Shown here one piece after another: positions 51,842 to 60,482 of a stretch of 64,000 nucleotides of DNA. The notes beneath the pieces were generated by a model. It did no database searches, was not told the origin of the DNA, and saw nothing but the letters and a program-made list of their open reading frames with translations. The position numbers and the translations under genes are program-made. The first letter of the stretch is position 1. Every line of letters begins with the position of its first letter. This stretch comes from JAFGNV01 sp964612485 (GTDB lineage: Bacteria; Chloroflexota; Anaerolineae; 4572-78; J111): NCBI GenBank assembly GCA_964612485.1, contig CAZTFF010000013.1:1-64000 (forward strand), read 5' to 3'.

Positions 51842-54800
51842 ATGAGCAGTCTAAATAAAAATTATAACGGATTGGAAAGCCAGCTTCTTAAAATTGGGCA
51901 GGCTATTCAGGAACAAATTACCACGACACCTCAAGCGGTGTATCAATTAATTGCGGAAGCTGTCTGCCAATCAACCGGGGCCGATTGCGCCGTTATTTAC
52001 CCCTACGATCCTTCTTTTGGCGAATTTTATGATACATCCAATGTTGCGGCTTGCGGTTTGAATCATAAGTTACCCGTAGAGAAAGATGCCGACAAGAAAC
52101 GGCGGTTAAAATCGCGGGTTCATCAAAAAGGTGAGTTTATCTGCGAAGATACCCACACCACCGAGGCCAAAGATGCCGTCCGGTCAAATTTTGTCGAGCG
52201 GGAGGGTATCAGGGCCTTTATGGGGCTATCGCTGAGAATCGACAAAAATATTCTGGGGATTTTGTATGTTGACTATAGAGCACCCCATCACTTTACGGAA
52301 GAAGAAAAACAACGGGTTCGCCTGTTTGGGCAGCAGGCGGCCTCGGCTGTTTTTAATTCCTGGTCGTTCCGGCTGGCCAGAATTCGGGGCAAAACGGTAT
52401 CCCAGCTTAAAAAGGTGGGGTATTCGTTAATTGATGTTGGCGAACCGTCCACCAACCTTGATGAATTGTTATTGCAGATCACCCAAAGCGCAAAAGACGT
52501 GCTGGATGCGGATATTGTTGATCTATACCGCTATAATCAGCAGCACGATCAATTTATTCTGCCGCCAATTTTTGTGGGGGATAGACGGTATCCTGCCCTC
52601 GTTCCCCAAATCATTCATCAGGATGATGTGGTGGTCAAAGTGCTTCGGGCCGGAAAGTCCGCCTACTTTGGAGAGGCGCAATCCGAACCGCTGCTGGTGG
52701 GAGAATTTGAACCACACGAGCGCGCATCCAGCCAGCGGTTTGTTATTCGAGAAGAAATCGACTCGGTGGCCATTATTCTGCTCTCGGCAGTTAACGAGAC
52801 GGTGGGCGTGATGTTTATCAATTATCGCGCGCCCCAACTATTTAGTTTGGAACAGCGTGATGTGATCGAAACGCTGGCTGCCCAGGCCGCCATTGCCATC
52901 CGCAACGCCCGCCTTTTTCAGTTGGAACAGGCGCAGCGGCAATTTTCCGACACCCTGCGCGATGTGGCTCGACATGTGAATACACTTGATCTGGAAGAGG
53001 TGGTTGATTCTGTGCTGGATCATTTAAAGAAAGTGATCGATTATTCCAGCGCCTCGGTTCAACACATTCAAGGTGGCGAGTATCGAACCTTACTTGGCGG
53101 AAAAGGATTTCGGCAGAAAAAATCCGTTCCCCAACTCTTGCGTAAGGTATCGGAAGACCCGTTGGTCAAATGGATTGTGCAGGAACAGCGTCCATTGGTC
53201 ATCAGCGATGTTAACCAAGAGCCGCGATGGGAAGAATTTGAAGAAACCGCCCACGTACAGTCGTGGCTTGGTGTTCCGCTGCGGGTAAAGCAGGAGGTGA
53301 TCGGCCTATTAACCATAGATCATGAGAGAGCAGGGTTTTACACCGACGACGATGGAAATACAGTAGCCATTTTTGCCGATCAGGTTGCGTTGGCCATCAA
53401 CAACGCCGATCTTTTCTCGCGTGAGCAGCGCCACAATAAAGACCTGAACACCTTGAACGAGGCGGCGCTCGGCCTGAGCGAAATTAGAGATAAAGATAAG
53501 ATCTACCACGCCATTGTAGACGCCGTGGTAGATACGCTGGCCTGCGACTATTGTACGGTTTTCCTGGTTCAAGCTAACAAATTGGTAACCCACATCTCAG
53601 GCGGGCGAGAATTCAAGCGCGCGCCCAAGCTGCAATTTGCCCCCGGCGAAGGCCTGGCCGGCTGGGCCTATCAAGAAAATGATGCTTTTATTGTCAATAA
53701 CACGGCGGAAGACCCTCGCTATATTTCCGGCCCTCTGGATAAAAAAGGCATCAAGCCTCGCTCGATCATGGTCTGCCCCATTCTACAAGAAGAAAATGTA
53801 ATGGGTGTGGTATCGGCCGACAAGCATAATCCCTATGCGTTTACTGAGAATGATTTACGGTTGCTAAAAACCCTGACCCTGCACGCCGGCACCGCCCTGC
53901 AAAATATTGAATTTCTTGAGGATTTCAAGATTTTACATCGGGCAGCTAATGAACTACCCAGTCAGTCGTCACAGGAACAGATTTATCAAATAGCTGTAGA
54001 ATCTGCCCTACAGACTTTGCATTGCAGCCATAGCACCATTTTTATCCTGAATGAAAATTCCGGAGCTTTGGTAGCCAGAGCTAGAGTTGGTACTACCCAA
54101 AGTGCGTCTGATGTGAGGCCTTTCAAACCTGGCGAAGGTTTAGCCGGTGTGGTGCTTAAAGAAGGTCGTTCGCTAAAGATTGATGATGCCGCCGGTGATG
54201 AAAGATTTATCGAAGGGAAAGTGAAGCCTCGTTCTGTTCCCCGCTCCGTCATTCTGGCGCCTATCAAGATTAAAGATGACGTGGTTGGCGTTATTTCAGC
54301 CGATAAAGACGAAATTGGCGGTTTTACCGAACATAATTTGCGCGTGCTAGAAATGCTGGCCCTGGATGTAGGGGTGGCCCTCAACGTGCGTCAACAATTG
54401 CAACAACTCAGCGACCAGGCCCAGGCTTTGGGTGAACTGAGCGAATTATCTTCGCAGCTTATCTCTATTAAAGAATCTCCCCAGGAGACCGAAATTCTAT
54501 TGGTGCAGATTGCCGCCAGCGCGCAGAAAGTTTTACGGGCCGATCTGATCGAACTCTACGAATATTGGCCTGAACGCAATGAATATCGGCTGCCGCAAAT
54601 TTCTGTTGGTGAACGACGAGGCCCGGAAGTTCTCAAAGAAAAGATACACGAGGACGACGCGGTGTTCAAGTTGATCCAACGCCAAAGCCCCCTTTACGTG
54701 GCGCAGGCGCAAGGGGACGCTGTGCTGTCCGGCCCCTATAGTGTGGAACGAGAAGGCCGGCCCGAAGATCGATTTGTGGTGCGGGAAGGGATTCAATCCA

Positions 54801-57193
54801 GCGCTGCCATTCCCCTCAGAACCGGCGGTCGTCCGGTGGGGTTGATGTTTGCCAGTTATCGCGCGCCGCAAGCGTTCAATGCGAAACAAAAAGAAATTAT
54901 CGAATTATTTGCCGGCCAGGCGGCCATTGCCCTGCAAAATGCCCGGCTGTACCGGCAAAGCGAAGATCGGGCCGAGGCGCTGGATGCGCTCAATGAAGTG
55001 GGCAGAACCCTGACTTCCGGGATACGCTTGCAGGAAAATGAGATTTTGGAATTGATTTATGAACAGACACAAAAACTGACTAACGCTCAAGATATGTATA
55101 TTACGCTATATGATGAGAAAACAAATGAGATTCGATTTCCATTAGCTATGAAGGCAGGAAAAGCAATAGAGATAGCCAGTCGTAAAGCAGATATGGCGAA
55201 ACGGGGCAAAACAGAAGAAATCATCTTCACCAAAGAACCGATTTTGCATAAAACAGAACAAGAAGCCAAAGACTGGTATGATCAACCGAGTCATGAGGAA
55301 TTTATGGGAGGTGATATTTGGCCCTCGTGGCTGGGAGTACCGATGATTGTAAGTGAGAAAGTAGTAGGTATAATAGCTGTTTTTAATTTTGAAAAAGAAT
55401 ATGCCTACGATGAAGACGACCTACAAGTCCTCTTATCTATGGCCAGCCAGGCGGCCATTGCTCTGGATAATGCCACTCTCTACTATGAAGTCAACCAGGC
55501 GCTTGAACGGCGGATTGAGGCGCTCGATGCTTTGTATGAAGTCGGGAATATCCTGACCTCCGGTATTCGTTCAACAGAAGATGAAATTCTGGAATTGATT
55601 CACCAGCAAGCCCGCCGGTTAACAGGCAGCCAAGATATGTACATCGCACTGTACGACGAGAAGACAGGCATTATTAGATTTCCATTTATGTTGGAGAAGG
55701 GCAAAGAAGTAACCTTTGAACCGCGTTTCGCTGACATGGAAGAACGTGGAACAACAGAAGAAATTCTTTTTACCCAAAAACCAATTCTTCTCAAAACAGA
55801 GTACGAGTCCGAAGCGTGGTACGCCTTACCGGGACATAAGGAACGTTATGGTAAAATGCCGCTCTCCTGGCTGGGGGTGCCTATGATGGTGGGTAAAAAA
55901 GTGTTAGGGGTGATAGCCCTATGGGATTTCGAGCAAGAATACGCCTATGATGAGTACGATCGGCAAACTTTAATGTCTATGGCCGGCCAGGCGGCCATTG
56001 CCCTGGATCTTCAACGCCGGGTTGAACACATTCAAACGGTGCAAGCAATTACCAACGCTATCAAAACCTACGCCGACTTGCCGGACCTCTTGCGATCCAT
56101 TCTTGATGTCTCTCTCCCCCACCTTCACGCTGAAGTTGGTACCATCCAACTCCTGGAGGAAGAGAGTAATGAATTGGTGATGCAGGCCGCCGTTGGCGAA
56201 ATTAAAGAGAAAGAATACCATCGTATTTCGCTTGAGCAGGGCATTACGGGTGAGGCGGCGCGGTCGGGAGAGGCCATTTATGTGCCTGATACGGAACATG
56301 ATGATCGTTTCATAAAATATCTGGGTCAGATGCACTCTGAACTGGCTATTCCTCTCAAATCGGGCGAGGATATCATCGGCGTATTTAACATTGAAGATCC
56401 CCAACCCAACGCCTTTGATGAAGCGACCCGCGAATTGGCCCAACTCATTGCAGATCAATCCGCCATCGTCATCCAAAATGCCCGGCGGCGAGAAGAGTTG
56501 ATTGCCAACCGGCAGTTGGCGGCCCTGGGCACGGCCACGGCGGCCATTCAGCACCGCATTAACAATACCTTCAACATTATTGTGCCCAATGTGGCCCGGC
56601 TGCGCCGCCGGGTGGATGCCTCGGACCCGGTAATTGAGGAGGTGTTGGATATTATCGACCGGAATGCGCATTATACCTCAACCTACATTCAACGGATCCA
56701 GGAACCGCTGAAGGAAACCGACGTTCAGATGGTAGATATTAATTTGAGTTTGCGGGAAGCCTCGGCGGATATTCAGGCCCAATATCAAGATAGAGCCGGT
56801 TTTGGCCCGGTGAACATTGAACATAAGCTGGAGGAACCTTTGCCGTTAATCGAAGCCTCACTGAGCCAGATTACCGAAACATTCCGTAACTTAATTGAAA
56901 ATAGTTACAAAGCAATGGGGGCTGAGGGCGGCAGCCTCACCATTATCAGCCGGCGGGTTGATGATGAGTTGGAAGTAAAAATTCAAGACACCGGCCCCGG
57001 TATTCCAGACAAGGTGCGGAATAAACTCTTTAACAAACCCGTTCCCTCCCAGCAGCCTAGTGAGGGGTCAGGATTAGGGCTGTGGCTGGCAAAATTGCTG
57101 CTGCAACAATATGCCGGTGAGATTGAAATTGTCAAAACCGGGCCGGAAGGGACCACCATGCTGGTGCGGCTGCCCGTTAAAGAACCGGCGTAG
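51842..57193 (+). CDS. Giant soluble GAF-array histidine-kinase-like protein
   Basis: The 1783-residue protein consists of about nine GAF domains in tandem (roughly 1-180, 187-360, 370-525, 535-690, 695-850, 865-1040, 1050-1225, 1230-1390, 1400-1550) followed by a histidine-kinase-like module (1555-1780). No membrane helix or output domain is seen. The candidate phospho-acceptor is His1571 in AIQHRINNTF; the ATPase shows FRNLIENSYKAM (N box), DTGPGIP (G1) and GSGLGLWL (G2). GAFs 2 and 6, 4 and 5, and 7 and 8 look like paralogous pairs. It has a GGGAGGT ribosome-binding site. The downstream STAND protein carries a close copy of the C-terminal module, so the two probably interact through it. 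Confidence 0.88.
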   Translation: MSSLNKNYNGLESQLLKIGQAIQEQITTTPQAVYQLIAEAVCQSTGADCAVIYPYDPSFGEFYDTSNVAACGLNHKLPVEKDADKKRRLKSRVHQKGEFICEDTHTTEAKDAVRSNFVEREGIRAFMGLSLRIDKNILGILYVDYRAPHHFTEEEKQRVRLFGQQAASAVFNSWSFRLARIRGKTVSQLKKVGYSLIDVGEPSTNLDELLLQITQSAKDVLDADIVDLYRYNQQHDQFILPPIFVGDRRYPALVPQIIHQDDVVVKVLRAGKSAYFGEAQSEPLLVGEFEPHERASSQRFVIREEIDSVAIILLSAVNETVGVMFINYRAPQLFSLEQRDVIETLAAQAAIAIRNARLFQLEQAQRQFSDTLRDVARHVNTLDLEEVVDSVLDHLKKVIDYSSASVQHIQGGEYRTLLGGKGFRQKKSVPQLLRKVSEDPLVKWIVQEQRPLVISDVNQEPRWEEFEETAHVQSWLGVPLRVKQEVIGLLTIDHERAGFYTDDDGNTVAIFADQVALAINNADLFSREQRHNKDLNTLNEAALGLSEIRDKDKIYHAIVDAVVDTLACDYCTVFLVQANKLVTHISGGREFKRAPKLQFAPGEGLAGWAYQENDAFIVNNTAEDPRYISGPLDKKGIKPRSIMVCPILQEENVMGVVSADKHNPYAFTENDLRLLKTLTLHAGTALQNIEFLEDFKILHRAANELPSQSSQEQIYQIAVESALQTLHCSHSTIFILNENSGALVARARVGTTQSASDVRPFKPGEGLAGVVLKEGRSLKIDDAAGDERFIEGKVKPRSVPRSVILAPIKIKDDVVGVISADKDEIGGFTEHNLRVLEMLALDVGVALNVRQQLQQLSDQAQALGELSELSSQLISIKESPQETEILLVQIAASAQKVLRADLIELYEYWPERNEYRLPQISVGERRGPEVLKEKIHEDDAVFKLIQRQSPLYVAQAQGDAVLSGPYSVEREGRPEDRFVVREGIQSSAAIPLRTGGRPVGLMFASYRAPQAFNAKQKEIIELFAGQAAIALQNARLYRQSEDRAEALDALNEVGRTLTSGIRLQENEILELIYEQTQKLTNAQDMYITLYDEKTNEIRFPLAMKAGKAIEIASRKADMAKRGKTEEIIFTKEPILHKTEQEAKDWYDQPSHEEFMGGDIWPSWLGVPMIVSEKVVGIIAVFNFEKEYAYDEDDLQVLLSMASQAAIALDNATLYYEVNQALERRIEALDALYEVGNILTSGIRSTEDEILELIHQQARRLTGSQDMYIALYDEKTGIIRFPFMLEKGKEVTFEPRFADMEERGTTEEILFTQKPILLKTEYESEAWYALPGHKERYGKMPLSWLGVPMMVGKKVLGVIALWDFEQEYAYDEYDRQTLMSMAGQAAIALDLQRRVEHIQTVQAITNAIKTYADLPDLLRSILDVSLPHLHAEVGTIQLLEEESNELVMQAAVGEIKEKEYHRISLEQGITGEAARSGEAIYVPDTEHDDRFIKYLGQMHSELAIPLKSGEDIIGVFNIEDPQPNAFDEATRELAQLIADQSAIVIQNARRREELIANRQLAALGTATAAIQHRINNTFNIIVPNVARLRRRVDASDPVIEEVLDIIDRNAHYTSTYIQRIQEPLKETDVQMVDINLSLREASADIQAQYQDRAGFGPVNIEHKLEEPLPLIEASLSQITETFRNLIENSYKAMGAEGGSLTIISRRVDDELEVKIQDTGPGIPDKVRNKLFNKPVPSQQPSEGSGLGLWLAKLLLQQYAGEIEIVKTGPEGTTMLVRLPVKEPA

Positions 57194-57241
57194 AAGATGT
57201 TCATCGCAATGATAGGTTTGTAAATTTAGGGTTACTTCGCT

Positions 57242-59464
57242 ATGACACGCGAAAAAGATAGAAAAAGATTGCTCAAGATTCATCATCAACGCTTGCAAAT
57301 CCTTAAAGAACAGCAGGCGCTATATGGTTCATCTGTTGATCCCAGAATTCCGATTGAGATAAAAAATATCAACGCTGAAATCAAGAGCCTGGAAGATGAA
57401 TTAGATGAATTGCAGGAAACATCTGACGAAATGGGTGTGGCGCCACCCTGTCCGTATCCAGGTATGGTGCCCTTTAGTGCGGTAGATGCGCGCTTCTTTT
57501 ACGGCCGTAAAAAAGAAATTAACCAGTTGTTGCAACGGCTGCGCTATCATCGGCGTTTGTTTGTGATTGGCCCGTCCGGTTCCGGTAAATCTTCGCTGAT
57601 ATTTGCCGGCGTGCTGTCCAAACTGCCCGGAAGCAATTATTTTCGTAACCAATCCTTTCTGGTACGGTCAATGCGGCCAGGAAGTGAGCCTCTTGTTACC
57701 CTGGCTCAGACGCTGGAGGGAGATTTAGATGAACCCGCCCAGGCTGTCAATAATCTGTTAGCCAAAGCCGAACCATCATCCGCACAGCACCTATTATTAG
57801 TAATTGATCAACTGGAAGAACTTTTTACCCAGGTCGAGCGAGTTAAACAAAGTGAATTCATATCTGCTTTGCACATGTTGAATACAGTTGAGAAGTGTAA
57901 ATCAATTATTGCTCTCCGGGCTGATTTTTACCAGGATTTGATGAACTCTGACTTTTGGCCGGTAAATGAAAGAGAACGGCTGGAAATTGCACCGTTGCGG
58001 GGTGATATGTTGCGCCAGGCAATTGAACAACCGGCTGCGGATATGGGTATCAAGCTGGAAGCAGGTTTGGTAGCGCGGTTGGCAATTGATGCCGCCGATG
58101 AACCCGGCGCATTACCCTTGATACAGGAAACCATGGTGCAGTTGTGGGAAACAATGGATGATCGCGTACTGTCGTTGAACGCCTACGAGCAATTAGGAAG
58201 TGATGGACAAAGCGGGCTGGCGGTGGCCATTGCAGACCGGGCGGAAGCAATCTTGGATGATTTTTCGCCAGACCAAATTGCCATCACCCGACGAATTTTT
58301 CTGCGACTGGTTCAGTTTAGAAGGGAGCGAGCTGACACCCGCCGTCAACAGCCCGTTGCGGCCTTACGCGCGGCCAATGATGATCCAAAATTGTTTGAAA
58401 AAACTCTCTATCACCTGGCCGATAACCGTTTGTTAACCTTGAGTGGGCATCCGAGGAGCCGTGATAGACAAGTTGATATTGCCCATGAGGCGCTTTTCAG
58501 TGGCTGGCCCACGTTACAAGGGTGGCTATCTGAACGACGAGAGGCAGAACGGACCCGGCGGCGGTTAACAGATAGGGCAACCGAATGGGTAGACTTAGGC
58601 CGAGGTCGTGGCGGTTTGTTAGATGAGATTCAACTACGTGCCGCAGAAGATTGGTTGAAAAGCCCCGATGCTGTTGACCTGGGATATGACCAGTTATTGG
58701 CTGAATTTGTGCAGGTTAGTCGAGAAATAGTAGAGAAAACTGAGTTGGAAAGAGAAACTGCTCGTCAAGAATTAGCGACGGTAAGGCAACTGGCTATTTT
58801 GGGTACAGCGATGTCGGCGCTTCAGAATCGTATAAACAACACTCTGAGTATCATTGTGCCCAATATAATCCGGTTGCGTCGGCGAGTTGATTCATCAGAT
58901 AAAACCATCCTGGAAATCCTTGAGATGATCGAACGCAATACCCGATATACATCAGATTATATTCATCGGATTCAGGATGCGCTTCAAGAGACAGAGGTAC
59001 AATCTGTTAATATTAATGCTAGCTTGCAGGAAGCTCAACTCCTGGTTTGGCAAAAATATCAACCACAAACCAAACTTGGGCTTGTTAAAGTTGTTTATAG
59101 TCTGGACGACTCATTGCCGATCATTGAGGCTTCGGTAAGCCAGATCACCGAAATATTTCGCAATCTAATTGAGAATAGCTATCGGGCAATGAGCGTTGAG
59201 GGCGGAACCCTTACTATTATTAGCCGTCAAGCTGGTGATTGGCTTGAAGTTGAAATTCAAGATACCGGCCCAGGTCTTTCATCCGAAATTCTGGATAAAC
59301 TCTTTGATAAACCGGTACCTTCCAGTGATCCGGCCCAAGGAACTGGACTGGGCTTATGGTTATCAGCCTTGTTATTGCAAAAATATACCGGAGAGATTGC
59401 TATCAAAAAAACCGGCTCTGCCGGAACCACAATGTTGGTCAGGTTGCCTGTGGGAAGTACGTAA
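57242..59464 (+). CDS. STAND NTPase fused to a histidine-kinase-like module lacking His
   Basis: The 740-residue protein has an N-terminal helical segment (1-60; LQILKEQQALYGSSVDP then EI..INAEI..LE), resembling small adaptor modules found on STAND proteins. A STAND ATPase follows (about 70-420): PYPGMVPFSAVDARFFYGR, Walker A GPSGSGKSS at 110-118, Walker B LLLVIDQLEE at 184-193, and a winged-helix-like DIAHEALFSGWPTL. The C-terminal 225 residues closely match the end of the upstream GAF protein, but the position equivalent to His1571 is Asn529 (ALQNRINNT). ATP-binding boxes NLIENSYRAM, DTGPGLS and GTGLGLWL are kept. I infer a pseudokinase partner that couples the STAND switch to the GAF sensor. 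Confidence 0.87.
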   Translation: MTREKDRKRLLKIHHQRLQILKEQQALYGSSVDPRIPIEIKNINAEIKSLEDELDELQETSDEMGVAPPCPYPGMVPFSAVDARFFYGRKKEINQLLQRLRYHRRLFVIGPSGSGKSSLIFAGVLSKLPGSNYFRNQSFLVRSMRPGSEPLVTLAQTLEGDLDEPAQAVNNLLAKAEPSSAQHLLLVIDQLEELFTQVERVKQSEFISALHMLNTVEKCKSIIALRADFYQDLMNSDFWPVNERERLEIAPLRGDMLRQAIEQPAADMGIKLEAGLVARLAIDAADEPGALPLIQETMVQLWETMDDRVLSLNAYEQLGSDGQSGLAVAIADRAEAILDDFSPDQIAITRRIFLRLVQFRRERADTRRQQPVAALRAANDDPKLFEKTLYHLADNRLLTLSGHPRSRDRQVDIAHEALFSGWPTLQGWLSERREAERTRRRLTDRATEWVDLGRGRGGLLDEIQLRAAEDWLKSPDAVDLGYDQLLAEFVQVSREIVEKTELERETARQELATVRQLAILGTAMSALQNRINNTLSIIVPNIIRLRRRVDSSDKTILEILEMIERNTRYTSDYIHRIQDALQETEVQSVNINASLQEAQLLVWQKYQPQTKLGLVKVVYSLDDSLPIIEASVSQITEIFRNLIENSYRAMSVEGGTLTIISRQAGDWLEVEIQDTGPGLSSEILDKLFDKPVPSSDPAQGTGLGLWLSALLLQKYTGEIAIKKTGSAGTTMLVRLPVGST

Positions 59465-59499
59465 AATTTTCGCTGTTGAAGTCTGGCTCCTTCTCTTTT

Positions 59500-59521
59500 A
59501 CTACTACATATAGTAGTTTTT
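59500..59521 (+). terminator. Hairpin terminator after the STAND gene
   Basis: ACTACTA (59500-59506) pairs with TAGTAGT (59511-59517) around CATA and runs into TTTTT. It may partly terminate transcription before the receiver genes, which then have their own promoter. Confidence 0.55.
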
Positions 59522-59543
59522 GGGGCAATGCTACTATATGTAG
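59504..59543. repeat. 13-bp perfect inverted repeat upstream of the receiver genes
   Basis: CTACATATAGTAG (59504-59516) and CTACTATATGTAG (59531-59543) are exact inverted copies spaced by 14 nt. The left arm overlaps the small terminator-like hairpin, so two alternative folds exist. It could also be a protein-binding site upstream of the receiver-gene promoter. Confidence 0.6.
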
Positions 59544-59590
59544 GGGTAATCTATTTAGGATAATTTGATTATTAAAAAATTATCAAAATG

Positions 59591-59599
59591 TGGTAAAAT
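59591..59599 (+). promoter_or_regulatory. Extended -10 promoter of the receiver-gene set
   Basis: TGG-TAAAAT is an extended -10 (TGnTATAAT with one mismatch) about 50 nt before the receiver-like gene. A very similar TGG-TAAAAT lies at 62210-62218 upstream of the second Asp-less receiver. Confidence 0.4.
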
Positions 59600-59615
59600 A
59601 TCAGTAGAGGACCGG

Positions 59616-59640
59616 CCTTCAGCGGGTGACCCGTAGAAGG
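59616..59640 (+). promoter_or_regulatory. 5' UTR hairpin next to the ribosome-binding site
   Basis: CCTTC/GAAGG and CGGG/CCCG nest around a TGA loop. The 3' arm GAAGG is directly followed by the GGGAG ribosome-binding site, so the fold could limit translation of the receiver-like gene at 59652. Confidence 0.45.
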
Positions 59641-59651
59641 GGGAGAAACCT

Positions 59652-60047
59652 ATGAAAACCCGCATTTTAATTATAGACACCGAGCCGCGATGGATTCAGT
59701 TTGCCCAGGATGATCTGGGCGCAATGTTTCATGTAGACATTGCAGCCGATTTAAAGATGGCCCTGGACAAACTGAAACTGGCCCAGAAAAAAGGGAAGCC
59801 CTACGCCCTTATTATTGCCAGTTCACGCCAGGCAGATGTTCTTGAGGCAATTAGTAAAGAATACCCGGAGCGTCCGATTGTTGTGGCTACCGGCCAGCCC
59901 ACAACGCGTGAGGCCATTGACATGTATCGTCTGGGGGCGCGAGATTATTTTGCCAAAGACCTGCGGCGTGAGGTTGTCTCGGAAAAAATTCAAGAGGCTA
60001 TGAAAAAATTGCAAAATCCCGAAGAAGTATCGTTTAGCGACAATTAG
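59652..60047 (+). CDS. Receiver-like protein without phospho-acceptor Asp (copy 1)
   Basis: This 131-residue single-domain protein has the receiver fold: N-terminal strand ILIID, the T of VVATG, and the Lys of YFAKD. The phospho-acceptor position reads A-S-S (Ser57) instead of Asp, and the first acidic pair is D-T-E. It should not be phosphorylated in the normal way and may act as a dock or inhibitor. A paralogue lies 2.3 kb downstream (62340) with the same Ser. It precedes an intact receiver by 12 nt. Confidence 0.85.
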   Translation: MKTRILIIDTEPRWIQFAQDDLGAMFHVDIAADLKMALDKLKLAQKKGKPYALIIASSRQADVLEAISKEYPERPIVVATGQPTTREAIDMYRLGARDYFAKDLRREVVSEKIQEAMKKLQNPEEVSFSDN

Positions 60048-60059
60048 GGGGCACATGTC

Positions 60060-60461
60060 ATGCCTGAGCGTATTTTGGTGGTAGATGATGTTAGAGATTG
60101 GCGATTAACCCTTTCCGGTTTGTTAGAAGACGAAGGCTTTGAAGTTGTGGCTGTTGGCAGCCGCGACGATGCGTTAACAGCAGTTAAAACAAACAAATTT
60201 CATTTAGCTGTTATTGATATCCGCCTTGATGAAACAGACGAGGAGAATGCGGAGGGGCTTGATCTGGCCGGTGAAGTTAAAGACTTCCAGAATGATCTGC
60301 CGGTGGTCATCATTACCGGCTACGAAACTCCACAGTATATTGCGCGGGCCAGAAGACCAGATAAGAGCGGAAAAACCCTTGCGGCTGACTTTGTGCGTAA
60401 AATGGACGCCGAAGAGTTGGTAGACGTGGTAAAAAAAGCGCTGGTGGCGTCCTCAGCGTAA
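60060..60461 (+). CDS. Single-domain response regulator
   Basis: This 133-residue receiver has the acidic pair D9-D10, the phospho-acceptor Asp53 (AVIDIRLDE), Thr in IITGY and Lys in FVRKMD. The loop after Asp53 is long and acidic (ETDEENAEG), and a short insert before the final Lys (RPDKSGKT) is unusual. The receiver domain of the next protein shares both features, so they form a subfamily. It lies between a receiver-like protein lacking Asp and the receiver-kinase fusion and may compete for phosphate from the GAF protein. Confidence 0.9.
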   Translation: MPERILVVDDVRDWRLTLSGLLEDEGFEVVAVGSRDDALTAVKTNKFHLAVIDIRLDETDEENAEGLDLAGEVKDFQNDLPVVIITGYETPQYIARARRPDKSGKTLAADFVRKMDAEELVDVVKKALVASSA

Positions 60462-60482
60462 AGTTAAGATGGAGGCGGTGGA

